Source: Grimontia celer (GTDB lineage Bacteria > Pseudomonadota > Gammaproteobacteria > Enterobacterales > Vibrionaceae). Taken from it: a stretch of 64,000 bases of DNA. Position 1 is the first letter of the stretch. Each line of letters starts with the position of its first letter. The stretch covers positions 810,586-874,585 of the forward strand of contig NZ_FIZX01000002.1 of assembly GCF_900055185.1 (NCBI RefSeq). The letters are read 5' to 3'. This document shows, one piece after another, positions 16,491 through 25,356 of the stretch. A program made the translations under genes and the position numbers. Below the pieces are notes generated by a model. That model was not told the origin of the DNA. It did no database searches and saw only the letters and a list, made by a program, of their open reading frames with translations.

Positions 16491-18571
16491 GCAGCTTGTC
16501 ACCGGAATCCTTATACAACCTATTGCCTGAGGTTTACCGTCGGCGTGATGAAGAGCAGGGCTTCCCGCTCAAAACGCTGATGGAAATATTGGCTGAGCAG
16601 GCGGCCATCGTGAAGCATGATATCGACAGGCTTTACGACAACCAGTTTATAGAAACCTGTGACGAATGGGCGGCACCGTATTTGGGCGAGCTGGTGGGTT
16701 ATCGGTATGGTCCAGAGATCCCGGGCGTCAGCCAACGCGCGTCTGCTGCCAATCAAATTCGGATCACCCGTCGTCGCGGTGTTGCCTTAGCCTTAGAGCA
16801 ACTGGCGACAGATACCACACGTTATCCCGCCAGAGTGGTGGAATTCTTCCGCTTGCTGTCGAGACCTGAGCATTTAGCAGCACTTCGTCCAAACAATCAC
16901 TACACCTTGGATGTGAGAAACAGCGCCAAGTGCGAATCCATCGGCTCAGCATTTGATTCTGCCAGCTATAGCACCGCAGTGGGTCGAATCAGTCAGGGAG
17001 AAGGGCAGCATCATTTCCGGAATGTCGGTGTATTCATGTGGCGTCTTGCTCATCACCGTCAATCCATTGTGCCTGCCTATCAGGTGGACGCACGACACTA
17101 CCTGTTCAATCCGCTGGGGTGCAATACTCAATTGTTCAATCAGCCTATCCCAGAGCCAAATATCAATCATCTCGCCGAAGAAGAAAACCTGCCTGTGGCG
17201 CTGAAACGAAGAAGCATTGCAGGTTCGCGTTTGGCGACTTTCTATCCTCATACCTTTGCAGTAGTGATTGACGGAATTTTGCATACGGCTGATCAACTAC
17301 AAATCTGCAATTTGAGTGATGACGGCGCTGACTGGGCGCATTCGCCAGTCGACCGCATTTCCGTTGATCCTGAGTTAGGCAGGCTATCACTTCCGACCTC
17401 AATACCCGTGCCTGATACCGTCGAGGTGACCTATCACTATGGTGCAGCCGCCGATATTGGTGGAGGGGCTTACCCTCGAAGCGAAGGCTTTATTGTCTTC
17501 AATACGCCATCCCAACAGATTGGTGAGGGCGATGCCATTCAGCCTACTTTGGATCTGATTCAAAACGGTGGCGTGGCGGAAATTGGTGTTTCCCATGTGT
17601 TCACCGAAGCCCTGAATGTTTCGGTCAATGCCGACCAAACATTGTCGTTGCGTGCTGCTGAGGGGCATCGCGCCTTTGTTGATCTTGAAGGCGATGACAT
17701 GACGCTGGTTGGCGGTGAAGAAGCAGAGATCGTCCTTGATGGATTGGTAGTGACGGGTGGTCGTTTGCTGATCCCCGATACTGGAGACAACGCACTTCGC
17801 CGTTTGGTGTTGCGCAACGTCACGCTTGTGCCGGGGCTTTCGCTGGACATTAACGGAGAGCCGATTTCGCCAGAGCAGCCTTCGCTGATGGTTGAAATCC
17901 CCAATGTGACTGTTGAAATTGAACGCTCCATTCTCGGTGGAATTCGCACTGTAGAAGGCGCGTCTGTCACGATAAAAGACAGCATGCTTGATGCGACATC
18001 TCGTTCGCGAACAGCATTTTCATCGCTTGATGGTGCCAGCCATGGCGGTGTGCTGACACTCTGTGAAACCACGGTGATTGGCAAAATTGGAGCCCGCTCA
18101 TTCCCCTTGATTTCCAACACTATTCTGGATGCGGCGTTAGAGGAGGGCGACGACTGGACAGCGCCAGTCTGGGCTCTTCAACGACAGACGGGTTGCGCGA
18201 GATTTTCCTTTATTCCACCAGATTCGAGAGTACCGCGTCAGCATCGTTGTCAGCCCCAGTTTGCGGCATCAAAAGCAGTTGAAGCAGCAGAAGCAAGAAA
18301 CCCTGCGCTTACTGACTCGGCGCGCTCCCATATTATTCGCGGTGTTCGCGCTCGCGTTGTGCCCGCGTTTACGTCAACCCGATACAACGACCCTGCCTAT
18401 GGTCAATTGTTGCTTTCCGCTCCTGAGGAAATTCGACGCGGCGCAGACAGTGACAGTGAAATGGGCGTTTATCACCACCTCTATCACCCGCAGCGGCACG
18501 ATGCTTTGCTGTTTCGTCTCAATGAATTTCTACCCATCGGCCTTGATGCGGGCTTGATCTATGTGACCTGA
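16487..18571 (+). CDS. gpI-like tail protein with beta-helix-like C-terminus
   Basis: 694 residues. Residues ~1-130 (YNLLPEVYRRRDEEQGFPL, then DRLYDNQFIETCDEWAAPYLGELVGYR and a helical QRASAANQIRITRRRG) match the tail protein I-like family that joins baseplate and fibres. The region from ~350 to 560 has repeating short strands (DMTLVGGEEAEIVLDGLVV, LRRLVLRNVTLVPGLSLDI, VEIERSILGGIRTVEGASVTI), suggesting a parallel beta-helix. It probably links the baseplate to the beta-helix fibre protein encoded 10 bp downstream. Confidence 0.78.
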   Translation: MSSLSPESLYNLLPEVYRRRDEEQGFPLKTLMEILAEQAAIVKHDIDRLYDNQFIETCDEWAAPYLGELVGYRYGPEIPGVSQRASAANQIRITRRRGVALALEQLATDTTRYPARVVEFFRLLSRPEHLAALRPNNHYTLDVRNSAKCESIGSAFDSASYSTAVGRISQGEGQHHFRNVGVFMWRLAHHRQSIVPAYQVDARHYLFNPLGCNTQLFNQPIPEPNINHLAEEENLPVALKRRSIAGSRLATFYPHTFAVVIDGILHTADQLQICNLSDDGADWAHSPVDRISVDPELGRLSLPTSIPVPDTVEVTYHYGAAADIGGGAYPRSEGFIVFNTPSQQIGEGDAIQPTLDLIQNGGVAEIGVSHVFTEALNVSVNADQTLSLRAAEGHRAFVDLEGDDMTLVGGEEAEIVLDGLVVTGGRLLIPDTGDNALRRLVLRNVTLVPGLSLDINGEPISPEQPSLMVEIPNVTVEIERSILGGIRTVEGASVTIKDSMLDATSRSRTAFSSLDGASHGGVLTLCETTVIGKIGARSFPLISNTILDAALEEGDDWTAPVWALQRQTGCARFSFIPPDSRVPRQHRCQPQFAASKAVEAAEARNPALTDSARSHIIRGVRARVVPAFTSTRYNDPAYGQLLLSAPEEIRRGADSDSEMGVYHHLYHPQRHDALLFRLNEFLPIGLDAGLIYVT

Positions 18572-18581
18572 GGAGGAACTC

Positions 18582-21500
18582 ATGGCTATAGATATTTCAG
18601 GAAAAACGTTTGACCCACGCCATAACTACTCCGAACTGGTGTCAATGCAGGGAAGGGTGGTGTCGGATACGCCACTCAATGAAGGCGCGGCGATTGTGGA
18701 TCGACGCTTTCGTGCAGAAACCATCGATTTAGCCGGATTCAGCGGATATCCGGCTCATCTGCCAGACAGTTTCCGGATTGAAATCTCTGGTGGAGAATTG
18801 CTGATCCACCCCGGCCGCTATTATGTCGATGGCTTAATGGCGGAAAATTTCGGTCACGGGGAACACGACTTCTATCTGCCATTAGAAGAGTTGCGGAGCT
18901 CAGAACCTGTCCCTTTCGATGCGCAGCCTTATCTTCCCATTATGGAACCGCTTGAACTGGAAGATGGTCGCTATTTGGCCTTTTTGGATGTTTGGAAACG
19001 TCCGGTCACGTTTCTTGAAGATCCAGAACTCATCGATCCTGCCATTGGTGTAGATACCAGCGCGCGGGTGCAAACCGTTTGGCAGGTAAAACTCTTCGCC
19101 GTGGAGGACGGTGTCACCTGCAATACTGATGACGAAGATATTGAAGGGTGGGAAGCGTTTACTGAACCCTCTTCTGCTCGCCTTTCTACCCGTGCTAACC
19201 CAGCATCAGCGGTCGATGATCCTTGCTTACTGCCACCAGAAGGCGGCTATCGAGGTTTGGAAAACCGCACCTACATGGTTGCCGTGCATGACACCAATGA
19301 AGATGAAGTGCCATTGCTGAAATGGTCTCGGGTCAATGGTGCGTTTGCCGGACGAATCCTTGCACAACCTGCAAACAATACTCTGACGTTAGAGCAGGTA
19401 GCGAAAGACGATTACCTCAGATTCAACGCGGGAGATTGGGCCGAAATAACGGATGATGTGCGAGTGCTGGAAGGTAACCCTGGCACCATGGTGCAAATCC
19501 TTTCTGTGAATGATGCGACCAATACCGTTGTACTCACAAGCCCCTTAGGTGTTGGCGAAGTGATGCTGATTCCCGCATCGACAGCGGCTAACCAGACGAT
19601 TCATCCAATACTGCGCCGCTGGGATCAATCTGGCGTGGTTTTGGACACTGACGGAAATGAAATCGTTAATCTCGATGCGCCAGGAAGCGATGGTTTAATT
19701 CCAGCACCAGAAGGCACATTCATCGCGCTTGAAGATGGCGTGGAAGTGGCTATCTCGCTGGAAGGTGGCGCCGGAGAATATCACGTCAGCGACAACTGGA
19801 GCTTCATTACCCGCTATGCAGACAGCTCAGTAGAAACGCTGACAGAAGCGCCTCCTCAGACCTTCCATCACCACTACTGCCGACTGGCTGTTCTGGATGT
19901 ATTGGGGGGAGAGTTTGTTGAGCCGATTTTTCAGGACTGCCGTGACCCGATTGGCACCGCTGGCTGCTGCACCGTGGTGGTTCGTCCGGGCGAAGATATT
20001 CAGGCCGCGTTAGACAGTCTCTCACCAGAATTTGGTGGTTGTGTGTGCCTGAAAGTGGGTGTTCATACCATTCGTCGAGCGCTTCGAATCCGCTATCCAA
20101 ACGTGACGCTGCATGGGGAAAGCCATGGTGCGCAAATCAGAAACCTTTCCGGTGAAACTGCTATTGCTGTCCGTTCGGACGATGGCAGTGTGCTCGCTGG
20201 TATTCATCTCTCAACCGTCTCCATCATGAATCGCGGCGCGACGGAGAAACCAGAAGGCATCATATCGATAAGAGCAGCTCAGGACAGTCTAGTTGAAGAT
20301 TGCCGGGTACAAACGCTCGATGGGAGTGTTCAATCGATTGATAACCCCGCCGTCGGTTTGTTTGATTGCCAGCGGGTGAGAGTTAGCCACTGTCAGTTCG
20401 AAGGTTCACCGATCGGTGTCTGGATTGGTGAAGGTGGCGAAGATCTCACCATCAACAACAACCTAGTCCGTTTTAGCGCGGAGCAACTTCCTGGGTTGAT
20501 CGGTGTCGCGGTAGCCAGAATTTCCGGTAGGGCACGGATCATTGACAATGATATAGACGGTTTTGCCCGTGGTGTTGTCATCAATAACCAGCCTGCTGGC
20601 CCCGCTTTCTCAACCGCTTCGTACAGCGAGGTAAAAGGAAACCGAATCACGCTGAGCAGAATAGCGGGTGAGTTGGACGCTATTGCTGTGGAGTCAAACT
20701 GTGCATACGCCACGGTGTCTGAAAATCAGATCCTCCTGTTGGCGGAAGAGAGCACTGGCATCATGGTTCGTGGTGTCGGCACCTTGATTGAGCGCAACCG
20801 CATCCAAACCGAAGAACAGGTTGAAACCCAAGTCGCAATCATGGTCGGCAGTGAGGACGATGAACTCTTTACTGGTGGTATCACCGCCGCGCAAAACTGG
20901 ATTAGCGGGTGTAGCGGTGGCGTCATCGCTGAGCAGGTCGTTGGGCTGCGTGTCGACAACAATGACATTTCAGGCGACAGAGGTACGGAACTCGCGGTAT
21001 CGGCAACGCAATGTACCTTGGTCAGTATTGAAAACAACACCATGGTGACCGTTACATTGGCAGTGTTTGCCAGTGAGTGTGAAGACGTTCAAATCAACAG
21101 TAATCAAATTCGCGATGATGCCGCTGCTATTGCCTGTGAACGTTGTGTGCGTGTTGATATCACCAATAACCAAATCGCGAATTGTACCCATGGCGGTATT
21201 CTCGCGCTCCTTTGCATTGCCCGAGTCGGAATTATTGGAAACCGCCTCAACTACGTGGGTGTTTCAGGCGCAAATATTTTTGCCTCTTCCATCATGAGCG
21301 TATTTCACCTCGGCGAGTGTCATATTGAATCCAACGAAGTCCTGAATACTGGCGTTGGGCGAGACGAGATGGTGAATCAACAAAGAACCGTCGGCATTGG
21401 CGCTTTGTTTGTTCTGGAAGCCCGCATAGAAAGCAATCTGGTGTCTTACTCAGACTTGCTGACAAGGGAGCGTATTCTGGAAGATCGTGCCCTTTTGATG

Positions 21501-21917
21501 CAGGGGCTGATGGAAATTTCTTTCCCAATAGGCGACCGGCGCTTTGTGCTTCTTGGCTATGCCTGTCAGGTTGCTAACAACAAATTCCTTGGCCGCGGTG
21601 CTGATACCCTGGTGGAAATCCTTACCCGCAGCCTCAGCGACAATATCCGAATGCGTTTTGAACGTGTTCTTTTCAACAACAACTTCATCGAACACGTCGG
21701 TAACAACGACGACAACATTGCCAATGGTGCGACGGTGATTCTCAATGGCAGTCAAGCCTCTGTGATGGGTAACCACGTCAAATCCGGCACTTTCTTCCTT
21801 CCATCGTTCAACTTCAACGGCATGGAAGGGCCTTTTATTGGCAACGTCGTCCGCGGCTCAATCATCAATCACCCTGAATTCCCTGCGCCTGAATCTGGCT
21901 TCAACACTCAGGCATAA
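18582..21917 (+). CDS. DUF6519-type, parallel beta-helix fibre-like protein
   Basis: 1111 residues after a strong GAGGAGG site. The N-terminal ~130 residues (ISGKTFDPRHNYSELVSMQGRVVSDTPLNEGAAI..) match the DUF6519 type found in eCIS loci. From ~470 onward there are more than ten PbH1-type coils marked by NN/GN/SN turns (NNNLVRF, DNDIDGF, GNRITL, NNDISGD, ENNTMV, NSNQIRD, NNQIANC, SNLVSYS, NNNFIEH, GNHVKSG). That architecture fits a tail fibre or host-surface-binding appendage rather than an injected enzyme. No catalytic lyase residues are identifiable by eye. Confidence 0.78.
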   Translation: MAIDISGKTFDPRHNYSELVSMQGRVVSDTPLNEGAAIVDRRFRAETIDLAGFSGYPAHLPDSFRIEISGGELLIHPGRYYVDGLMAENFGHGEHDFYLPLEELRSSEPVPFDAQPYLPIMEPLELEDGRYLAFLDVWKRPVTFLEDPELIDPAIGVDTSARVQTVWQVKLFAVEDGVTCNTDDEDIEGWEAFTEPSSARLSTRANPASAVDDPCLLPPEGGYRGLENRTYMVAVHDTNEDEVPLLKWSRVNGAFAGRILAQPANNTLTLEQVAKDDYLRFNAGDWAEITDDVRVLEGNPGTMVQILSVNDATNTVVLTSPLGVGEVMLIPASTAANQTIHPILRRWDQSGVVLDTDGNEIVNLDAPGSDGLIPAPEGTFIALEDGVEVAISLEGGAGEYHVSDNWSFITRYADSSVETLTEAPPQTFHHHYCRLAVLDVLGGEFVEPIFQDCRDPIGTAGCCTVVVRPGEDIQAALDSLSPEFGGCVCLKVGVHTIRRALRIRYPNVTLHGESHGAQIRNLSGETAIAVRSDDGSVLAGIHLSTVSIMNRGATEKPEGIISIRAAQDSLVEDCRVQTLDGSVQSIDNPAVGLFDCQRVRVSHCQFEGSPIGVWIGEGGEDLTINNNLVRFSAEQLPGLIGVAVARISGRARIIDNDIDGFARGVVINNQPAGPAFSTASYSEVKGNRITLSRIAGELDAIAVESNCAYATVSENQILLLAEESTGIMVRGVGTLIERNRIQTEEQVETQVAIMVGSEDDELFTGGITAAQNWISGCSGGVIAEQVVGLRVDNNDISGDRGTELAVSATQCTLVSIENNTMVTVTLAVFASECEDVQINSNQIRDDAAAIACERCVRVDITNNQIANCTHGGILALLCIARVGIIGNRLNYVGVSGANIFASSIMSVFHLGECHIESNEVLNTGVGRDEMVNQQRTVGIGALFVLEARIESNLVSYSDLLTRERILEDRALLMQGLMEISFPIGDRRFVLLGYACQVANNKFLGRGADTLVEILTRSLSDNIRMRFERVLFNNNFIEHVGNNDDNIANGATVILNGSQASVMGNHVKSGTFFLPSFNFNGMEGPFIGNVVRGSIINHPEFPAPESGFNTQA

Positions 21918-21932
21918 CTAAGGAGCGAAATC

Positions 21933-22343
21933 ATGGCAAAGGCAAGTACAGTATTGAAAAAACACCTTTCGCTCATCAGCGAAATGGAAAAGGCGGGTCA
22001 ACCGAATAACGTGAAGAATCCGGTAGTGAAAACCCGCACTGCCGCTGCGGCCAAAAAGGCAAAGGTTGAAAGTCGAATCAAAGAATTGGAAGAGCAGCGT
22101 GCAGCGTTCAATAAGAAAATGGACGAAGCGATAACACAAGAGAAAAAACAACTCATTGAGATAGAGCGGTTCGAAAAAATGGTCGCGGAGCCAGAACAAC
22201 CCAAAACCGAAGAAAAGCCTAACCCAAAACCCAAGCCTCGCACACCAAGAACCCCCAAGGTAAATACCGAGGCGGTGATAAAAGCAACGACAAAGAGAAA
22301 GGTTTCACCGACTACGCCGAAAAGAAGGCCGACGAAGAAGTAA
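21933..22343 (+). CDS. Lys/Pro-rich coiled-coil protein of unknown function
   Basis: 136 residues, very basic, preceded by AAGGAGCG. Residues ~35-85 form a likely coiled coil (KAKVESRIKELEEQRAAFNK). Residues ~88-136 are a Pro/Lys/Thr-rich basic tail (KPNPKPKPRTPRTPK). It is the last gene in tight spacing (15 bp) with the structural operon. The basic tail could bind nucleic acid or the acidic particle lumen, but there is no family match I can name. Confidence 0.55.
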   Translation: MAKASTVLKKHLSLISEMEKAGQPNNVKNPVVKTRTAAAAKKAKVESRIKELEEQRAAFNKKMDEAITQEKKQLIEIERFEKMVAEPEQPKTEEKPNPKPKPRTPRTPKVNTEAVIKATTKRKVSPTTPKRRPTKK

Positions 22344-22399
22344 AGCTTTTTAGTTAAAAATGAGTTTGAAATTCAGTATGTTTTATCTGGAGTTAGATT

Positions 22400-22969
22400 A
22401 TGTCGAATATTGAATTTGGAGTTGTCATCACACTGGTTATTTCGATTATAACAGGTGCACTTTTTATAGGTAAGTTAGATGGAAGGTTAGAGGCAATTGA
22501 AAAAGATAAAGATTGGCAGTCGATAGTAAAATTAAGGGAGGAACAAGTCGAGTCGATGAATAAGGATGCCGAAAATATAAAAACCAGGTTTAATAAAATA
22601 AAAATGGAGGCTGACGAGAAAATAAAACTCATTGGTGCAGAAATACTTAGTATTAATAAGTTAGTCTCTGAAGGTAAGTTGGACATCAATGAGCTAGTGA
22701 AAATATCCAAGAAAAACATAGGTATATCGGGAGAAAAAATACTTAATGAGATCTCGGGAGAGTTGAAGGTAGGTCGCTGTGAAGATATCAGGGGGAAATG
22801 TGGAACGGGGATGTTTAGGCAGCCAACTTATTATTTTGATCGCGTGGTATTTTCATGCCCAGATAGCAAACCAATAATGAGTGAGTTTCGGTTTAGTAGA
22901 TGTGGGGCGATCAATAGTGCAAACGAGGGGTTACAGGTTATCGCAAAGTGTTGCTCTCTAACGAAATAG
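22400..22969 (+). CDS. AT-rich membrane-anchored coiled-coil protein with Cys-rich C-terminus
   Basis: 189 residues. One N-terminal membrane segment (FGVVITLVISIITGALFIG, residues ~6-24) is followed by a Lys/Glu-rich coiled coil (~30-115). A small C-terminal domain follows with cysteines in RCEDIRGKCGTGMF, VVFSCPDS, FSRCGAI and AKCCSL, perhaps disulfide-bonded. The DNA is clearly more AT-rich than the flanking eCIS genes, which suggests separate acquisition. It sits just upstream of the second DUF4157 protein; a partner or immunity role is possible but unproven. Confidence 0.55.
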   Translation: MSNIEFGVVITLVISIITGALFIGKLDGRLEAIEKDKDWQSIVKLREEQVESMNKDAENIKTRFNKIKMEADEKIKLIGAEILSINKLVSEGKLDINELVKISKKNIGISGEKILNEISGELKVGRCEDIRGKCGTGMFRQPTYYFDRVVFSCPDSKPIMSEFRFSRCGAINSANEGLQVIAKCCSLTK

Positions 22970-23064
22970 TCGAATTGTGTTAGACCTCTCGCTGTAGATC
23001 CTTTTTGTGATTTTGTGTGTTGATTCATCATCAAGTACAGACGACGAAAGTAGTCCTCTAGAGA

Positions 23065-25221
23065 ATGAAAATGCTTTTCGCCCCTCAGAAAAAAGTGACG
23101 CCGAATAGTACGCCCAAAAAAGATGCGAAAAGCGCAAACATTCTTTCACGTCGTGGAAGTGAGCTGTTGTCGTCAAACAAAAAGACAACAGCCGAGAAGG
23201 CGCTTGCCGTTTCTGAATGTACGGGAAGTTCGTTAAGAGTATTGCCAGGTGGTAATGCAACAAAACCAATGAATATGGCTCGGGTGGTTAGGCAATTCAG
23301 CAATGCTAAAACACCTAAGCACACTGCTAAGGTTCCAACATCCGTTGCATCCAGCGTGAGAGGCTTTGGTCATGCGCTTCTTGAAGCCGCCCAAGAGACC
23401 AAAACTGAAGCTGCAATGGAACCGTCATTTCCCGCTGGCTTTAATGCTGCGCCCTTATCTTCAGGTAGCCCAATTCCTGAGGCAACCCGTGTGCATTTTG
23501 AAAGTGCGTATGGGTACGACTTATCTCCCGTTAGGTTGCATCAGGGTGTGAGGGAGGAAAGCGCATTGCAGGCACTAAACACCGTCGCATTTACGTTGAA
23601 CGACCATATTGTCATGGACAGTCGGATCAGTCTGGATAGCCATGCAGGAAGGCATGTTCTCGGGCATGAGCTGGCTCACGCAGTGCAAGGAAGGTTGGGA
23701 AGTCAATCAGCTCATCATCAACCTCGATTGAGTCAGCCAAACTGGCATTCAGAACGAGAGGCGGAAAGCGCAACGAAAGCCGCGTTAGCAGGCCGTCGAT
23801 ATGATATTCGTCAGGCTGTTGATGAAGACGTCCATCAGGTTGCTCCCTGGTTAATTCTTGCGGGAATTGGCTTGGCGGCAGGGTTGGTGACTTGGGCTGT
23901 ATCAGACAGTCCAGAAGAAAATCGTCGGCGTCATGCAGCAGGGGAGGAAGATGCTTCCCAAAGCCTTTGGACCCTGGTGCCGATTTACGGGTCCATTCAG
24001 CAAATTCGCGAAGCAGAATCCTACTTTCAACGTGTGCTTGGGGTGGGATTTTTAATGCTTGATATGGCGACATTGGGATCAGCAGGTGTGGCTGCAAGAG
24101 CATTAATCCGGGCACCGGCTGCTTTGGTACGGACAGCCGTGACCCGACAAGGGAGTCGGTTAGTGGTTCGGGAAGGCGGAGAAATTGCGACTGAGGCTAT
24201 GGCAAGGGAAGTCGCTGAAGGGTTTGTCCGTGAAGGAGGCGCTGTATTTGCCACGCGCTCTGCTGCAACGGCAGAGATGATGCAAGCTTTGCAACGTGGC
24301 GCGATGCTATTGGTGACTGAAGGTGGCCTTAATCATGCCGTCATGTATGCAAGGAATGCGGCGGGTCAGCTTGTTCGTGTTCATGGTGGACCATTAAGAG
24401 TACTGTTCCATGAAGCACCGAGAGCTCTAGGGCAAGAAGCTGTTGAAAGTCTGGGCCGAAGAGTGAATGCCTATGTTGTGATTGAGGCGGGTGAAGCGGC
24501 CGTCGATATTGAACGTGCGACAGGCATAGTGCAAAACAGTGCGCCTGCGATTGTTCGTTGGTTAAGCGGGAATCCTACCAGTTGCGGCATTTTACAAGGG
24601 GCATTACTGGAAGCTTCAGAACTGTCAGCGACCGCTTTGAGCCGACTAATGCCGGCAGGCGCAACAAGCAGATTGGTGCCAGTCACTATCATGGATCATA
24701 TGATTCAAAGTGGTGCCGGACTCCGTTTGGTAGAAGGGGGTATGGCTAATGTCATCAGAGGTACCGCAATTCAGGAATCTATGTTGGTTGCTGGTGGTGC
24801 GCTGCCCGCTATTGTGTCAGGTATGGTGGGCTTTTTCGTGCACATGGGAACGTACTCACCTGAGGAACAAGAAGCATTGGGAAGACCAGGAGACCCAAGT
24901 GGAATGGAGCCAGCGGCGCCAGCTGCCCAACCTGTTCCGCAGCAGCAAATCGATACCACTGTTGATGTCTATATCGATGTGCTTTCAAGCGCCGATCGCA
25001 CTGGTCATCGTCGCGTTGTGTTTACGATTCGTCGCACGCAAAGCGAAATCAGCCCAGGATTTGAAAAACTCTCCGAGCAATCGCCGCTGAGTGAACAAGG
25101 CGAATCAATGCGACCCATCATGGCAATTATGGTCGCCAATATTGCGAATGAACCTATCGGTGAGTACCAGATTATCGCAACTCGTAACATGAGCGGTTGG
25201 GGGCTGGTAAGAGGTCAGTAA
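23065..25221 (+). CDS. DUF4157 protein, second candidate eCIS cargo, with permuted papain-like segment
   Basis: 718 residues. A Lys/Ser-rich unstructured N-terminus (~1-110) precedes a DUF4157 domain (~130-215) with HELAHAVQG (H201, E202, H205). Hydrophobic stretches follow at ~255-275 (WLILAGIGLAAGLVTWAVS) and ~325-355. A segment at ~405-540 carries LNHAVMYAR (H424), VRVHGG (H440) and NPTSCGILQGALLEAS (C507). This His-before-Cys order is that of permuted NlpC/P60 or LRAT-like cysteine hydrolases. The C-terminal ~90 residues are a separate small beta-rich domain. The enzyme reading is inference. The start has only a weak AGAGA site, and an alternative ATG lies 6 nt downstream. Confidence 0.75.
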   Translation: MKMLFAPQKKVTPNSTPKKDAKSANILSRRGSELLSSNKKTTAEKALAVSECTGSSLRVLPGGNATKPMNMARVVRQFSNAKTPKHTAKVPTSVASSVRGFGHALLEAAQETKTEAAMEPSFPAGFNAAPLSSGSPIPEATRVHFESAYGYDLSPVRLHQGVREESALQALNTVAFTLNDHIVMDSRISLDSHAGRHVLGHELAHAVQGRLGSQSAHHQPRLSQPNWHSEREAESATKAALAGRRYDIRQAVDEDVHQVAPWLILAGIGLAAGLVTWAVSDSPEENRRRHAAGEEDASQSLWTLVPIYGSIQQIREAESYFQRVLGVGFLMLDMATLGSAGVAARALIRAPAALVRTAVTRQGSRLVVREGGEIATEAMAREVAEGFVREGGAVFATRSAATAEMMQALQRGAMLLVTEGGLNHAVMYARNAAGQLVRVHGGPLRVLFHEAPRALGQEAVESLGRRVNAYVVIEAGEAAVDIERATGIVQNSAPAIVRWLSGNPTSCGILQGALLEASELSATALSRLMPAGATSRLVPVTIMDHMIQSGAGLRLVEGGMANVIRGTAIQESMLVAGGALPAIVSGMVGFFVHMGTYSPEEQEALGRPGDPSGMEPAAPAAQPVPQQQIDTTVDVYIDVLSSADRTGHRRVVFTIRRTQSEISPGFEKLSEQSPLSEQGESMRPIMAIMVANIANEPIGEYQIIATRNMSGWGLVRGQ

Positions 25222-25356
25222 CAACCGATTTGGCGTGTGTTTCAGTATCCATTCTTCCCGCGACGAAAAAAATTTCTCCCAAGAGGCAATAATTTCAGTC
25301 AGTGATTCGTTATTGAAGTGAAAACAGGACTTTTTACCTTCAACTAGAGAATCAAA

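Noticed and set aside
17560-18120. 186-codon open frame on the minus strand
   Set aside because: Lies wholly inside the gpI-like gene, is Ser/Thr/Pro-rich without family features and has no ribosome-binding site.
1-25221. Prophage
   Set aside because: Tail-like genes are present but there is no capsid, portal, terminase, holin, lysin or integrase, and DUF4157, DUF4255 and AAA+ genes mark an eCIS.
1-25221. Type VI secretion system
   Set aside because: No TssB/C pair, TssJLM membrane complex or ClpV; hub and spike are separate gp27/gp5-type genes and a DUF4255 cap is present.
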